NCBI GenBank assembly: GCA_019137255.1
Contig: WPDH01000169.1
Span: forward strand, 1 to 64,000
Source of the DNA: Corinectria fuckeliana
Lineage: Eukaryota; Ascomycota; Sordariomycetes; Hypocreales; Nectriaceae
DNA length: 64,000 nt
Direction of reading: 5' to 3'
Shown here: piece by piece, positions 52,614 to 64,000 of the stretch
Layout: each line of letters starts with the position of its first letter
Numbering within the stretch: the first letter of the stretch is position 1
Notes under the pieces: generated by a model
What the model was told of the DNA's origin: nothing
Seen by the model: only the letters and a program-made list of their open reading frames with translations
Databases searched by the model: none
Position numbers and translations under genes: made by a program

Positions 52614-53543
52614 ATGTCTCAGGCATATCTTCGAAGACTTCTGTTCGTCTTGCTTAGTCTCGCCTTAGCAACAAATTCAGTGGCTCACAATGTCCACCCC
52701 AAGTCGACATTTGATCCTACATACCGGACCGTCCCTCCACCTCATGGCTTCACTCCAGACCCAAATCACATCTGGGTCGTTTCAGTTACTCTACTGACTG
52801 TGTCGCTTGCCTTTGTAGGCATAAGTTTTCGAGAAAGCCAGCGATGGAGCTCTACAGTGCCCGCAGCTCTGACAATTGGATCTGCTTCCTTTGTCCTAGC
52901 TGAAGCAATCAATTGCTATGCGGCCAACGTCTACTGGACCACATCTCACGATCCGAGGAAGCTCATGTTTACGCTACTGGGGCGCGACTTTGATGTGTAT
53001 GTCGGCATCATATGGTGGTCTTATGGGTCTGTTTTAAGCAGCTTGGTTTTTGGCGCATTGAATCGCAAAATTCGAACCGGAACGTTATGGGCTCTTTTGG
53101 CTTTCGCAGGACTTCTGGATATTATCCTCGAAGAATGCATGCTCATCTACGGAGGCGTTTATACCTACTATGGTAATCAGCCACTGGTCTTCAACTTATT
53201 CCCTTGTTGGTGGGCTTTCTCCAACGTCTCAAGCATCTTTGTTGGCATCTCTATCACTTACCGCTATCGTCACTGCCTCAACGGATGGAGAAGCTGTCTG
53301 ATTCCCTTTATTCTACCACTTTGTTATGCTGGTCCTCAGGTTCTCACAGCCCTGCCTACTATTTATGCCATCCAGGCAGACTACGCTCCATTCACGACCC
53401 AAGTATGTGGCATTATCACTTGTGGCCTTGCGGTGGTTCAAGTGGGTGTCATGATGGATACTGTTCTTGAACGAAATCCAGTCGATTTCAACCACGCTGA
53501 TCGAAATTCTCAGCCTCAGTCAACACGTCAAAAATCATCTTAG
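52614..53543 (+). CDS. Multi-pass membrane protein of unknown function
   Basis: An intact single-exon gene read from the ATG at 52614; the upstream in-frame codon at 52599 is TTG. The product of 309 residues starts with a probable signal sequence or first helix (LLFVLLSLALATNSVA) and a short extracytoplasmic segment rich in Pro and His. It then shows about seven hydrophobic helices. Conserved-looking polar residues lie in or near the membrane, for example EECMLIYGGVYTYYGNQPL and FPCWWAFSN, with loop charges such as GRDFDVY. The aromatic, acidic intramembrane pattern suggests a small-molecule enzyme or sensor rather than a transporter, but I recognise no named family. The C-terminus is polar and cytosolic. 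No RIP stops. It stands isolated among relics, 170 bp from the acyl-CoA-synthetase fragment (convergent). Confidence 0.7.
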   Translation: MSQAYLRRLLFVLLSLALATNSVAHNVHPKSTFDPTYRTVPPPHGFTPDPNHIWVVSVTLLTVSLAFVGISFRESQRWSSTVPAALTIGSASFVLAEAINCYAANVYWTTSHDPRKLMFTLLGRDFDVYVGIIWWSYGSVLSSLVFGALNRKIRTGTLWALLAFAGLLDIILEECMLIYGGVYTYYGNQPLVFNLFPCWWAFSNVSSIFVGISITYRYRHCLNGWRSCLIPFILPLCYAGPQVLTALPTIYAIQADYAPFTTQVCGIITCGLAVVQVGVMMDTVLERNPVDFNHADRNSQPQSTRQKSS

Positions 53544-53713
53544 TGGTTTGTCCTGAAGTCATTTTTATATAGAATGTTTTTTTTGGTTAAATAATGTAAG
53601 GTAGAATTCATTTTTATAAGAGGGTAGAATTTGATTATGTATAACATATTTGTCATCTCCTTGGCTTTATCAACACCACCGAACATGGCAGCCATTTGTT
53701 TTCTAGTTGGGGT

Positions 53714-54260
53714 CTATGATAATTGAGTTGTGGCCGGACCTTGCCTCTGCTGAGAATTGTCTTTCAGCTCCTGTAACAATTTTATCTGTGAGGCAATTGT
53801 GGAGTTTTCGACCATTTCTTGAATCGTCAACATATATCCCAGACCCTTCCGCAGAAAGTCTCTCACCCTCATAATGACGATAGACGCTGCAAACACGCCA
53901 AGCGTATGGGAAGCATCGTCGGAATTGATCAAGGTCCGGAGATTCAGAGGCACGAAAACGCAGCCGAGTTTATGAGCAGCCCAAAATGCCAGGACGAATT
54001 TAACCCCGTTATCCAGAAGGACGGCCAATACCTCACCTCGTCTCGCGCCGGCGCGCGTGAGGCCTGCAGCGAGCCTGTCAGTAGCAGTGATGAGCTGCGA
54101 GTACGACCACTGGAGGTACGAGGATGTATCTCCACCCGAAATTCCATAGAGTTCCACGCTCTGATAGATGCTCGCAACCGCAAGTCGGTCCGGAATGGCG
54201 GTGGCGGAGCTCCGGAGCTGGGCCAACACGGAGGGCTCAATGGGCAAGGGGGGGCGAAGG
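53714..54260 (-). pseudogene. AMP-binding (acyl-CoA-synthetase-like) N-terminal fragment
   Basis: The frame reads PPLPIEPSVLAQLRSS, then YLQWSYSQLITATDRLAAGLTR and GVKFVLAFWAAHKLGCVFVPLN, the typical first 120 residues of fungal ANL adenylate-forming enzymes. It ends at 53714 before the A3 motif (P-loop-like STG), so no catalytic core exists. The apparent start at 54247 is TTG, and an in-frame TGA lies just upstream. It is a 5' fragment of a larger gene, truncated on the 3' side and without a start. Convergent with the membrane-protein gene. Confidence 0.72.
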
Positions 54261-55744
54261 ATTTGCTCAGTTCGTAAGCAAAGACATATCTAAGGGTTTG
54301 ACTCCATTGTGACCAGATTTGGACGAAGTCGGTTGAGGTGGTTGAGGTGGGAAAAACATCAGGGTTGCAGTATTTATTTACACGACGAAAGAGAAGGTGT
54401 TAATATCTTAATCGCTGCCTCCTTCTAAAATAGCGATATTAAGTAAGATATGCCAACTTGCTAAGGATGAGTAACACAGCGAGGCTGTTGATTGGACAAT
54501 GGTGGCTACGCTGATGGTACGCTGACTGGCTGCTTCGTTTGGCACGGCTCTGTCTTGTTATATTGCCTCCGTCTATGTTAGACGAGCAGTTAGGCAACCA
54601 ACCCCCGTCATTTCAGCTTTATTCATCGCAAACACAGTTGTGCGCGACTGTTTCTTCGCAGCATTCTCTTGATCCCAAGACGCTCGTGTCTTAACTACGG
54701 TAAGGATGTATGACCACCATCCCTGTATTTTGACTTGAAGGACCCGACACTCAATAGGATGACGACCTAGATATGCACTGGAAACAAAGCTCTCCTGCCC
54801 GAGGAGACAAGCAACGTACCCACGATATTGTTGAAGCCTTAAATCGGAAGTTTTTCGAGAAGAACAAGCTCTGCTACGAGCTGGAGGCCTACCCAGCCAG
54901 GACGAGCATCTCCTTCTCATTATCCATCAAGGGTATTTGTCCTCCAGTGTATTTCTTTGCTCGAGTATCACTGCACAAACACGCGTCGACCATCACTTGG
55001 AGCGCCGTAAGCTGTCACCACTACCTTTGAGCGGTTGTGGGCAGACTCAAGTTATGTAGCCACAAGAGCTTCGAACTATGTCGGAATGATGCGAAGCATT
55101 GTTCCATAAGTGCTAGTTCTTAATTGCAGTTTGCCATTTGCCCACTTCTAGCATAACTCCTTGCAGCACAGCTAACTGCTTCCTCTGTTTAGAGATATCG
55201 ACGACCTCATCAGTTCCGGCGTCATCCATTCACCAGACTTGGTCAATATAGTCGGTTTCAGTCAAATAAGGGAGCTCTGTTTGAGCAGGGAACTTACAGG
55301 AAACCTTCGAGCCTTGGGCTGAGCTTATACTTCCTCGCCCTTTGACATCGACCCCGAGTCCGAATAAAATGCAGCACCTGCTATCCTCTGTCAAACTCGG
55401 CTTTCTCTACCATTGGAAATTCTCTACCACTGATCTTGTCTTATACTATCTCCACTAGCTTTCGAGTGGGAAATAAAACTTATTCCATAATCGCGAACCA
55501 CCAAAATTGTGTCAACAAGATGAGGCACTTGCGAGCATACGAGCCCACCAGTACGTGACATTCCTTAGTTGATCACTCATTTATTCTAGCCCGTGAGTCT
55601 CGTCGGTCTAGTATCTATCGTCACTACTTATTATCGATAGCTGCTTGAAGAAGCCCTTGAACTGTTTACTATTGCTTGAGATGCGGAGGATATGCTAGAT
55701 TTTGCCTGAGCACTTGGCACGAACCTGTATCATTCATGTTCTTC
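54261..55744. other. Intergenic, no gene recognised
   Basis: About 1.5 kb with short frames only (for example plus 54773-55030), none with family signal. AT content is moderately high near 54380-54450. Confidence 0.35.
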
Positions 55745-56581
55745 TCAACGTTGCACAAATCTACTAGCCACGTCCCTCTGTCTCATCTCAACCCTCTTCC
55801 AACCACTCAAGGACACGTTCTCCCACCCTAAGGAACTACAACTCAACGTCCCTTCAAAGTTCCGACACTTGTTCCCAGAAAATACCACATATCCCATACC
55901 CGTCTGTGCCACGTCCCTCAATGACGCCACTGCGCCAGTTTCTAGCTTGTTGTTCGTGTCTGACTGAGCTAGTACTGTTCCCTGCCACTGGAGCCAAAAT
56001 TTGGGCTGTCTGAAACTGTTCTTCTGGAAGTTTTTAAACAGACGTTGCTGTTTGCAGTCACTAGCTGTCAAGTTTCTTTCCGTTCCATCTCCGCTGTCTG
56101 GAATGAGCAGTTGGCCAGAGTCGCCTGTATTGATCGCGATATCGTCCGCGTCGCCTTTTGAAGTGTCTGCTGGGGGATCATCGACATCCGTGTCATCTGA
56201 AGGCTCGTTCTTCGGGCCAAAATGTGTCGCGACAGTCTCGTGAAGCTGTTTGCGACTACCGGCCATAACAACAGCAGCTTCTAAAACCCCTGGCAAGAAC
56301 AGCTCGCCAATGAGTCCGCATTCATCGTCCGTAAAACGATAAATCTCAAGCCGCGGGCTAGAGCCATGCTTTCTGGTCTTCTTCCTTCCTTGGCTCCACA
56401 CCTCCCCTGTGTCCGCAGAAATGAAAGCTTCCCCAGAAGGGCACTTCAAGTCGTAAGATCCGAATGCCTTTTTTACATCGAACCCACCACCTCCCTTGGA
56501 CCTAGGGTGATGAGTCTGTGTATTGTTCCTGTTATGGACGTGGCGGCTGGTTAAAAATTCTAACTGCCAGTCTTCTTCCAT
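55745..56581 (-). CDS. Hypothetical protein, intact single exon
   Basis: A 278-residue open frame from the ATG at 56581. The N-terminal 80 residues contain FGSYDLKCPSGEAF and the middle is acidic (DDTDVDDPPADTSKGDADD, about 130-150). The C-terminal part has a beta-strand-like repeat of aromatic and polar residues (FWLQWQGTVLAQ, GYVVFSGNKCRNFEGTLSC, GWENVSLSGWKRVEM). No signal peptide or membrane segment is seen. The texture is clearly protein-coding and undamaged. I recall proteins with a similar FxGTLSCxxLGW ending in other ascomycetes but no function. It lies between two gene-free stretches. Confidence 0.65.
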   Translation of the reverse strand: MEEDWQLEFLTSRHVHNRNNTQTHHPRSKGGGGFDVKKAFGSYDLKCPSGEAFISADTGEVWSQGRKKTRKHGSSPRLEIYRFTDDECGLIGELFLPGVLEAAVVMAGSRKQLHETVATHFGPKNEPSDDTDVDDPPADTSKGDADDIAINTGDSGQLLIPDSGDGTERNLTASDCKQQRLFKNFQKNSFRQPKFWLQWQGTVLAQSDTNNKLETGAVASLRDVAQTGMGYVVFSGNKCRNFEGTLSCSSLGWENVSLSGWKRVEMRQRDVASRFVQR

Positions 56582-58129
56582 CTTGGGCGTCAGGACGTTG
56601 TGGTGTGCGGGAGATTATGTGTGAGTAGTGTTGATAGCTTCAACTGTTGCCATATGCTTTAAAATGAATAAGTTTGTACTCTGATACATCTGGCCTCATT
56701 CCTCTTATGTGACGGCCATACGGCAATATCAAATTTATCTCGTACGTCATTGCGGATGGTGTCGTGCGCTCATTGATGTCATCTTTAATGGCCGCGCCTT
56801 TCCTCATTTAGTCTTACTATGATGACGGGAGGCCACGACGCCTTGATACCAGTCGACTTTAGTTTATTATCGAGCCTCTCGCCAGAAAATGCAATTTCTG
56901 ATTACCATGGGAGATTGCGAGAGAGACAAAGACACCCTCACCTAGCTTTTGATAACCTTCTGTCACTTTGTTGGGCTTGCTTGGATACATAGCGGGACTT
57001 CGCTCGGGGATATACTGGGCTACACTTGAATCCCTCGCCCAGCCTCCAGGGTACAGTAGAACCTATTTCATATTTCTTCTAAGCAATACAGCTCCACAAA
57101 CTTTACTCTTCGCTACTATTTGGCCGAGCCTTTTTACTACGAAGTTATGAGGGTGGTAGTGTACGTGACTTATGTAATAAATGTAAGCTGGCATCTGAAG
57201 TAGCACGCGATGTTGAGTCTGGTGCGCGTAGAAGCCCCCTCACTCAAGACCGGCAATTTGATTAGTAACTAGCACCGACCACAGCCCTAGACTCGAACAG
57301 AAGAATCCAACCGCACTTATTGCTTGGATTGGGTATTCGACAGCACAGCTTGAGGTACCGGGGACTACGAGGCCTCGTTGAACTTATCACATCAGCATTT
57401 CAGCAACGAGACTAGACATAGGAGTTTTAGCAGTTTCAATTAGCCACTCGTTTAATAACAATCGGCCTTGCTAGAGAACAAAGGGCCATCAAATCCATTA
57501 TTTCCTGCTTACACTAGTATTAAGGTGACAGCATGTCAAGTCTTATTAGTCACACGCGTTGCCGTCGGGTTATGCAACTGATGCCTTACAGAACGCGGAC
57601 AATATCGCCAAACTCCATCCCCGACAAGCATAAGTTATTGCCCCGTCCAAAAGGGGAGTCACTAACACCAACTAGAGTTTTTGAGGGCAAGTGATAAAAA
57701 AAGGATCTGCAAAAGTAATATACATACAACAGCGAGGATTCCCCGGTCGTCACCGACCCGAGTACTAGTTCGCCCCTCACCAGCTTGACTAAGGGAGAGC
57801 AGACGGGATCCCGTATTTTCTAGTGGGTATGGTCGTATGTATCAGCAACACGAGAAACATGGCCTATAAAGAGAGCAGAGTGATCAGGTGTCTCATGCCC
57901 TCCGGACGTGCAATCGGTCGAAGGTGTCAAGCAGGTCATTTCGAAATGACTGGTTACATTAAATTATAGATATGCATCGAATTGATTAGGCCCTAACTCG
58001 CAATATCTGCGCAGTGCTCTTTTGTGGAGATTTAGCCACACAAGCCATTTTAGCCGTGAGACAAAGTCTTGTTCTACCTACTTGCTCACATGCAGAACAT
58101 GAAACAGGCCGCAATTTGCTTTATACATA
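56582..58129. other. Intergenic, no gene recognised
   Basis: About 1.5 kb of ordinary to AT-rich sequence. Nothing supported. Confidence 0.35.
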
Positions 58130-59205
58130 ATGTGCCTTGGCCAGAATCAGCAGCTAACTGAACCAGGATGCTGCTTTGCTGAACTTTTGATTCAAACTAC
58201 TATCCAGGTCTGGTCAACAACGTCTGCCCATGTAGCCCATACTAACGAGGCCTTTAGCGGAGCGACTTGGGAGATCAAGGAGGCGAATGATCAAATCAGA
58301 CGAACGACCGATGCGCTACACATAGCGATTCAACAAGAATTTGATTTTCAAGCGGCCCAGTTCCTACAGATCCAAAACACAATTTCCAACATCTGGCGAA
58401 TCGAGACAGCATTCAGTCTGGGTTTGCTTCGCTCAAGCAAATCATACAAGCCAAGAGTCCATCAACTCGCAAGGAGTCAGCGCTGTCCAGATTATGATGC
58501 AAGAAATCCGGGATCGTCTTGTGCAAAGCGGCTCTAATCAGATGCCGAATAGCCAGAATGGTCAAGAAGACCATCCATATCTTGACCAACAAATTCTCAC
58601 TCGACAGCCTGGATCGACTTGGTGCTCTCATCGACAAAAAGCAACAGGTATTCGATACCTATTCAGATAATAACGATCAAGCAGATTTTACCTGCTAGCT
58701 CAATGGTGTTCACTGTTGTAAGAAAAGAACAACTATGAGAGCTTCAACGGATGTTTCAAGATAACGAGGCCTCTGCCAGGGACCACGATGAGTTCGGCGC
58801 ATCACTGCTACATGTGAGTTAGTAACTATCCCCCCCTGAAAAAGACTCCAACATCTTTTCCATACCAGTACGCAATGATACAGCCAGAAATGTGTAAATT
58901 CTTGATTACCTGTGGTCTAGACGTGGACGACGTTGGAAACGATGAAGGAGTTTATCCAGGATCAGGAAGTCCTTTCATGTGCGTTTATGGCTTCTTTGTA
59001 TTATTGTATTTTCTCGTAAGACTGATAGGTACCAAGAAGCCTGTTACAAGTGGAATCGAATGGCGATGATGACACTGACGAGCAGGTCGGCCGAATTAAC
59101 CGATGCCACAGGATGCTTCTCGAAGCGGGCGCTGACCTAGCTTCCGACATGTCATCGAATGACGTGTTTCCTATTATGATGTCTACATCATACACTGCTG
59201 TTAGC
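58130..59205 (+). pseudogene. Ankyrin-repeat protein relic
   Basis: A polar helical N-terminal segment (AHTNEAFSGATWEIKEANDQI) resembles the N-terminal domain of fungal ankyrin/NACHT-type proteins. It runs to about 58450, then shifts frame (FAQANHTSQESINSQGVSAV). At about 58870-58960 a fragment MCKFLITCGLDVDDVGND looks like an ankyrin helix and turn. At about 59090-59170 NRCHRMLLEAGADLASDMSSN is a recognisable ankyrin unit (LLEAGAD) in another frame. The pieces are separated by frame changes and lack a continuous repeat array. Function is lost. Confidence 0.5.
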
Positions 59206-61570
59206 TGATTCAATCAAACTAAACTAAAATAGGACCCGAGACGCTAGATACCCAGGCTAGGTGACTTGGTGACGTGACACTCGCACGCCGAGAACCGCGC
59301 AAACTCAAGGCTCAGTCGTTACTAACAGTCTTGATCTACCTAGGCTTCAACGACAGCGCGACTATGAAAGCTGCTAGCACCTTTATACATCGACCTACAC
59401 CCGATAACACTGAAGGTTGCATTCGATCATGTTAGCCTCGTTTTATCGACTCGTTGATATTCAGCAACGAAGCCTAAGGACTTCGTCGCTCATCCTCACG
59501 CCGGAGCACTGCGCTCACCACCAGCAATATCAATTTGTGGAGGGGCCTGGAGGGGACTAATATGAAGAATGAACACTTTAAATGCCCTAGAAACTTCCTT
59601 GATCGCAGTTCTCCATCACTTACCGTTTACTCAACTACATATCTGCCTCACCGAGTCGCCCCTTGCGTTCCATTAGTAAACAAGTCACCTGTGATATCGC
59701 TGATTGTCCTGACTTCATTGCTGTCTTTAAGACTTTTGTCACGGACTCATCATATATAGACAGCCAACAGTCGTTATTGATCATGCTACCCGTGTCGGTA
59801 ACCCAGCAGCTCCCCTACCCGGAACGAAGATATGAGGCGGGCCCGGTCTTTTGCGACGCAAGCACGCTGTTAGACTAGCCGTCTCTGGAAGGAAGATCGC
59901 AACAGATACCTAAATCTGGTAGCTCTTGTAAGAATATCTGGATCCGCAGTGTTTGAAGACTCTCTGTGCAGGATCAGCTCTTTACCGAGGCTACTCCCTG
60001 AGAATCTGAAGGCCCGGGATCAACGGTATGAGACCGGACAATAGAGGATGTGGTTCTGTCACTAGGCGTCTTGGACTACTACGGGGCCGTACCTCTCTTC
60101 GCTGCACGTCAACACACGATCAACCTTCCATCAGCATAGCCACTGAATGGTTAATATCATTAGTAACAAAAAATGCGAAACAGGATTGGATGGTATGAGC
60201 GACTGGGCGACTGTGGGGTGAACACCAGAGCTCACCCTTCATGTCCGAGCCAGAGGTTATGACAGCACCAGTGCTCGTTTTTGAGCGCTGCCCTCGACCA
60301 GCAGGTCAATTCTGAACTCGTTGTATTCTCTCTATAGGATTATCTGCAAAAAGGAACATAGAGCCGCTACCGATATATCTTACTGCAATTCAACCTCGTT
60401 CCCCCAGGCTATACACTTCTCTAGGCCGCCTTCTGCACTGCCAAGATTGGGAACCATGACGTCCTGTGACTTGGCTACGTAAAGCCCTTGAGTTGTCCCA
60501 CATCTCCATGCCTAAAACAATGATGAGACGTGACTACCAATTGAAGATACACGGAAAATAACGGTCACCCCTTGGGTGAGGTCTAATATCTACGTGCAGA
60601 CCGACCGGATCTGGCTGGTAGGCCACGAGATGTGACCTAGTTACGAGATTAGGAAGATGCAAAGAAGTGAGGAAGCAGAGCGCGACAGATCACAAGGCCT
60701 CAAACATCAGCTGCAATAGCCCTCCGCCGACATCACAACACTGGCTTGGCTGGGTCACAGCGGTTAGGACACAGGACAGGAAACAATGGGTATAGAAAAG
60801 GGATCTCAGCCTCGCGACCCCGTATAGTGCACTGCTGCTAGAACTGTTGGCTAAGACGGCGCTGGTTTTAAGACGCAGCGCACTCCATGGGGTTCTGATC
60901 GGTAGCGTTGTGATGGAGATACTCCAAGGCAGAGGAATGCCCGGGTGAGCGACATGAGTAAGAGCAGAGCGTAAAGAGAAAGAGGAGACACATTCCAGAG
61001 ATCATCTCTCGCGAAACACAGGAACGATCCAATCTAACGAGTAGGTGTAACAATACCTTAAGGAAACATCCCGTTGCCCTCCCCGCCAACAGAGCAATCC
61101 CCGAAGTATCAACAAATGACAAAGAGGGCCTTTCTATCATCAATGTACCCCATATGTAGAACCTGCGTCGCGACAATGAAAGGGGACAGCATGTTTCCGT
61201 CTCCGCTTACAGAGAACTAGGAAGGATTCATGATAGAAGGAACGAAGGAAAATGAGACATGGACGTGGCCGTGATATCATTGATAGAACTTCACTTCAGA
61301 TTCAGTCCAGCGACTCAGCTTCCTGAAGGACAGTGCGCTGTACTTTGAAAGCTCGAATCGACTCGTAGATCCCGTCGACGACACCGGCACGCAGGACAGT
61401 GCGGCCGTCTTGTACCAGACTATTGGGCCTCGGCGGGATGCACGTCGTGGTTCTGGTCGATGATGGCGGGCTGCGAGATGTCGTAGATAGCTACTATGAA
61501 TGGCCATGGCGCGGCAGAGCTCGGTGGCCTCATCGTCAGAGCCTCATTAGGCTTAAGCCTGAGAGCCTAG
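59206..61570. other. 2.4-kb stretch without a recognised gene
   Basis: Short frames on both strands show no family features. Composition is ordinary with scattered AT-rich patches. It may contain decayed genes that I cannot read. Confidence 0.35.
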
Positions 61571-62837
61571 TTACTTCGACCTTTGTCCGTACAGACGCTC
61601 CTGTTGGCTAATTGCTACAATACGAGGATGAGCACCCACGAGACAGGAATGGCGGCCTATTCCAGCGTCTGGGAGGATGTTCAGATGTCTCAGAGATGGC
61701 AACGAATGATGAGACGTCGGAAAGTTGCACGTATTTTCGGAAGAGGGCAAGAAGCCATGGGCTGGGGGTGAAGGGAATAGAGGCGGCAGTTGAACAGACT
61801 GGCCGTTAATTGTGAGTTGGTTCATTGTCGACTCTAGACCCGCAGTGGACGGCGTTGTCTGACTGCCTGCCAAGCTCGGTGTCTTCGAAGTAATATGATC
61901 AGCAGTAAAGTAGGGAGGCGTAATTCGGGGGAGTGCGCCCTTGTCTCTAGCACGTCTAAGGAAGAGTTCCTGGGAAAGCGTGTATCTGTCATGATGCTGG
62001 ATCTGGTACCGACCGTGTTTGTCCACTTTCATGTTCCGAAACGGGAGGTCTGAGACGGAGGCTTCAGGTCTGTTGCACTGCCCAGCCTGTGAAGTGGAAA
62101 CACCATTGCCGCTCTGGCCGCGAACAACCTGGGCGTGGAGTAGCACGTCTTGTTGGGTCAACTCATTGGAGGTGATCTTGCGGCGCCGTCGAAAGGGATT
62201 CGCGGTCGGCGCCGGAGCTGACGACGAGCGTTTAGCGGTGTCGCAATGCGCAATTCGCTTGGAGGGCAAGGGAGGTGTACAAGGGCGAGTGGCAACAGCA
62301 GTGGCGCTTGGCTTGGCGCGCATCGCCTCGATGTAGGACTTCGTCGTTGCCGTAGTTGTTATTTCGCGGTCGACGGCTTCACGGTACCAACAGCACCCCG
62401 ATTTGGTGTTTATGATTATGCCCCAGCTTAAGGCTTCGTGCAGCAGTCCTCTGATGCGATCCATGAGGCCGGCTGCATCTCGTTAGCAAGGCACCAAAGC
62501 TGAGAGAGACTGGAAGAAATACCAAGGATGAGGTTGCGGAGATTGATGCCGTAGGCAAAGGCCAGTCCCATGTCCCGCAGCACGAGATCCAGGTGGAGCA
62601 TCGCGGGGTCCACGACAATCGCCGTTGGGGTTATCAACCGGCGTGACAGGACCCAGAGGAGATGGGCTTCTTGGTCAGAACACAAGTTGAGAGTCCATTG
62701 TTCTCCCCTATTGGCTTTGGCAATGTAGTCGGCGGTCGGAGTACCAGCGATTCTCTATGCGAAGAGGTCAGTGGTTGCAAAGGGTTGGTGCGCGGAGGAC
62801 TTACCTCGGGGCCATTCCAGAGACATGCTTGACACAT
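61571..62837 (-). CDS. Hypothetical protein (3 exons)
   Basis: Exons 62837-62805, 62754-62523 and 62472-61571 join across two 50-bp introns (GTAAGT...ATAG and GTATTT...GCAG) in a single 388-residue frame. The spliced N-terminus MCQACLWNGPERIAGTPTAD has a Cys pair. The following segment is well structured (LLWVLSRRLITPTAIVVDPA, then LDLVLRDMGLAFAYGINLRNLIL), and after the second splice AGLMDRIRGLLHEALSWG. The C-terminal two thirds is basic and low-complexity (Arg/Ser/Pro-rich with FRRRRK around residue 190) and probably disordered, with possible nuclear localisation. No known domain was recognised. The fit of both introns to one frame is the main support. Confidence 0.55.
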
Positions 62838-64000
62838 TCTCGGGATTTCGATGTCCAAACGAGGCAGAAAGGTTGGGCTTTAGACTAGCGGGAGGGCGTG
62901 CTGGTGGCTCTGAAGCAAGATGGTAGCTGCAGGTCGACAAGGAGATCGATGTGGAAGTTGAGGTCGAGAGAGTGACAGTTGTTCAATGATACGCAAGGTG
63001 TGCCGAGGAAAATGCCAAGAATTGGTAGAGATAGATCGCAAGTCCTGTCCACCCGTCTTCCCACTCGTTCAGGGTGCTCAAGGCGAGAGGTGAAGATGCA
63101 AGGGCGAGGAACTGGTCTGGGACCAGAAATGGTATTTTTTCACAGGCTCATACGCGGGCACTAGGACTGATCGCCCGGATAGCTCGACAACGGCATGGCG
63201 GTCTGTCATGAAGCTACGACGAGCGTATTTCCCAGCTACCGCAGTAGACTAGCAAGTGTTTCTTCGTCCTCTTCCTCAGGGGCTTCCTGGCCCCTAGCCA
63301 AACAGACTGGACTAGCCCAATCTGGCCAGAACACACAAGGGTCTTCACGGACGGCACCTCACGGCTGAGAAAGTTGGCAGGGGTATTCCAAATAGATTGG
63401 GAAATACTGTGTGTGGCGTTTCTTTTCTGAAAAGGACGGCGCGGTCCGAACAGTATCCTCTAGACCAAGCACTACCGCCCGCTCAGAAGGTGGCTGGTCC
63501 CTCCGCCGCGAGAGCAACCGCCCTTTCCGCACACCAAACGAGCTGAAGTAGTTGGCCAAACCGTCAGTAGGTCCCTTACGAGTGCCGTGTTTTGCCACAC
63601 TGGTGTGTTGATATGTCGACAATGCAGGTGCCCGTCTTACTGTACCACAGAGTCCTCCAAGCCAGCCACCTCCTGGGCCGCTGGGCGACTGGTCATTTTG
63701 CACTACACGGATAGTAGAGCAGGCCCGCGAATCCCGTCAATAGAGCCCGGTGGGTTGATAGACCCTTACTGTGGCTGGCTGGACTTTCTGGTTTCCACAC
63801 CGCGTCTGCGAAGGCTAGCGCAACGTTGCCGCGAGCGCGGTGGTTGACGCAGCAAATTAGTATGACCAGCGTCCCGGCTTACACCGTCGGAGTACCCATC
63901 CTGAATTCATTCCTTCTTGTGTACCACTTGCTCACAGCTTTGGCACCAGCAGATCCATGTGCCAACTCACTCAACTGTCACCCGTCTACTGATCGAGACA
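62838..64000. other. 5' flank and window end
   Basis: No gene supported. The frame at 63359-63703 (minus) is Gly/Arg/Ser-rich without family signal. The region should include the promoter of the minus-strand hypothetical gene. Confidence 0.35.

Noticed and set aside
48889..54260. A secondary-metabolite gene cluster (condensation relic, AMP-binding fragment)
   Set aside because: Both pieces are truncated, 4 kb apart, lack carrier or complete adenylation domains, and the AMP-binding fragment resembles acyl-CoA synthetases rather than NRPS modules.

Overview
The window is nuclear DNA of a filamentous ascomycete, most likely a Pezizomycotina/Sordariomycete-type genome; the species cannot be named from sequence alone. 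Evidence: introns of about 46-91 bp with GTAAGT-like donors, TATA boxes ahead of some genes, fungal families (bZIP with a DUF3425-type C-terminus, sugar-porter MFS proteins, secreted M14 carboxypeptidase, trypsin, GH78-like rhamnosidase), an intron-containing tRNA-Pro(UGG), and strong repeat-induced point mutation (RIP) signatures, namely TpA-rich blocks and CAG/CAA/TGG to TAG/TAA stops.

Layout. 1-5460 is an extremely AT-rich block in which the ghost of a Tad-like non-LTR retrotransposon (endonuclease, reverse transcriptase, RNase H) can still be read on the + strand. 5.8-34.6 kb is the main genic part: two hypothetical or low-complexity proteins, tRNA-Pro, a small secreted protein, a RIP-broken AAA ATPase, a sulfotransferase-like relic, an SDR, a bZIP factor, a hexose-type transporter with CreA-like sites upstream, a secreted metallocarboxypeptidase, a second (alpha-glucoside-like) transporter, a hypothetical gene, a GH78-like rhamnosidase and a P-loop ATPase with a GC-AG intron and a frame break. 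At 34758-36605 lies a RIP-degraded Fot1/Pot2-like DNA transposon with 47-bp terminal inverted repeats and a TA target duplication.

From 37 kb rightwards the window becomes a gene graveyard: relics of a CCCH zinc-finger protein, an NmrA-like reductase, a ParB-reminiscent unnamed family, a small secreted protein, a tRNA-Lys fused to a condensation-domain relic, an acyl-CoA-synthetase-like fragment and an ankyrin protein. Intact genes are scattered between them: a secreted HExxH zincin, trypsin, a multi-pass membrane protein, and two hypothetical proteins.

Functionally the intact genes suggest carbon scavenging and extracellular digestion: two sugar transporters, a rhamnosidase, and three secreted peptidases (M14, trypsin, zincin). 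No biosynthetic gene cluster is intact. The most unusual features are the readable LINE ghost, the repeated RIP-type stop codons in apparently single-copy genes, the ParB-reminiscent family relic, and the tRNA/condensation-domain junction. All family names come from motif recognition by eye; no database search was run.
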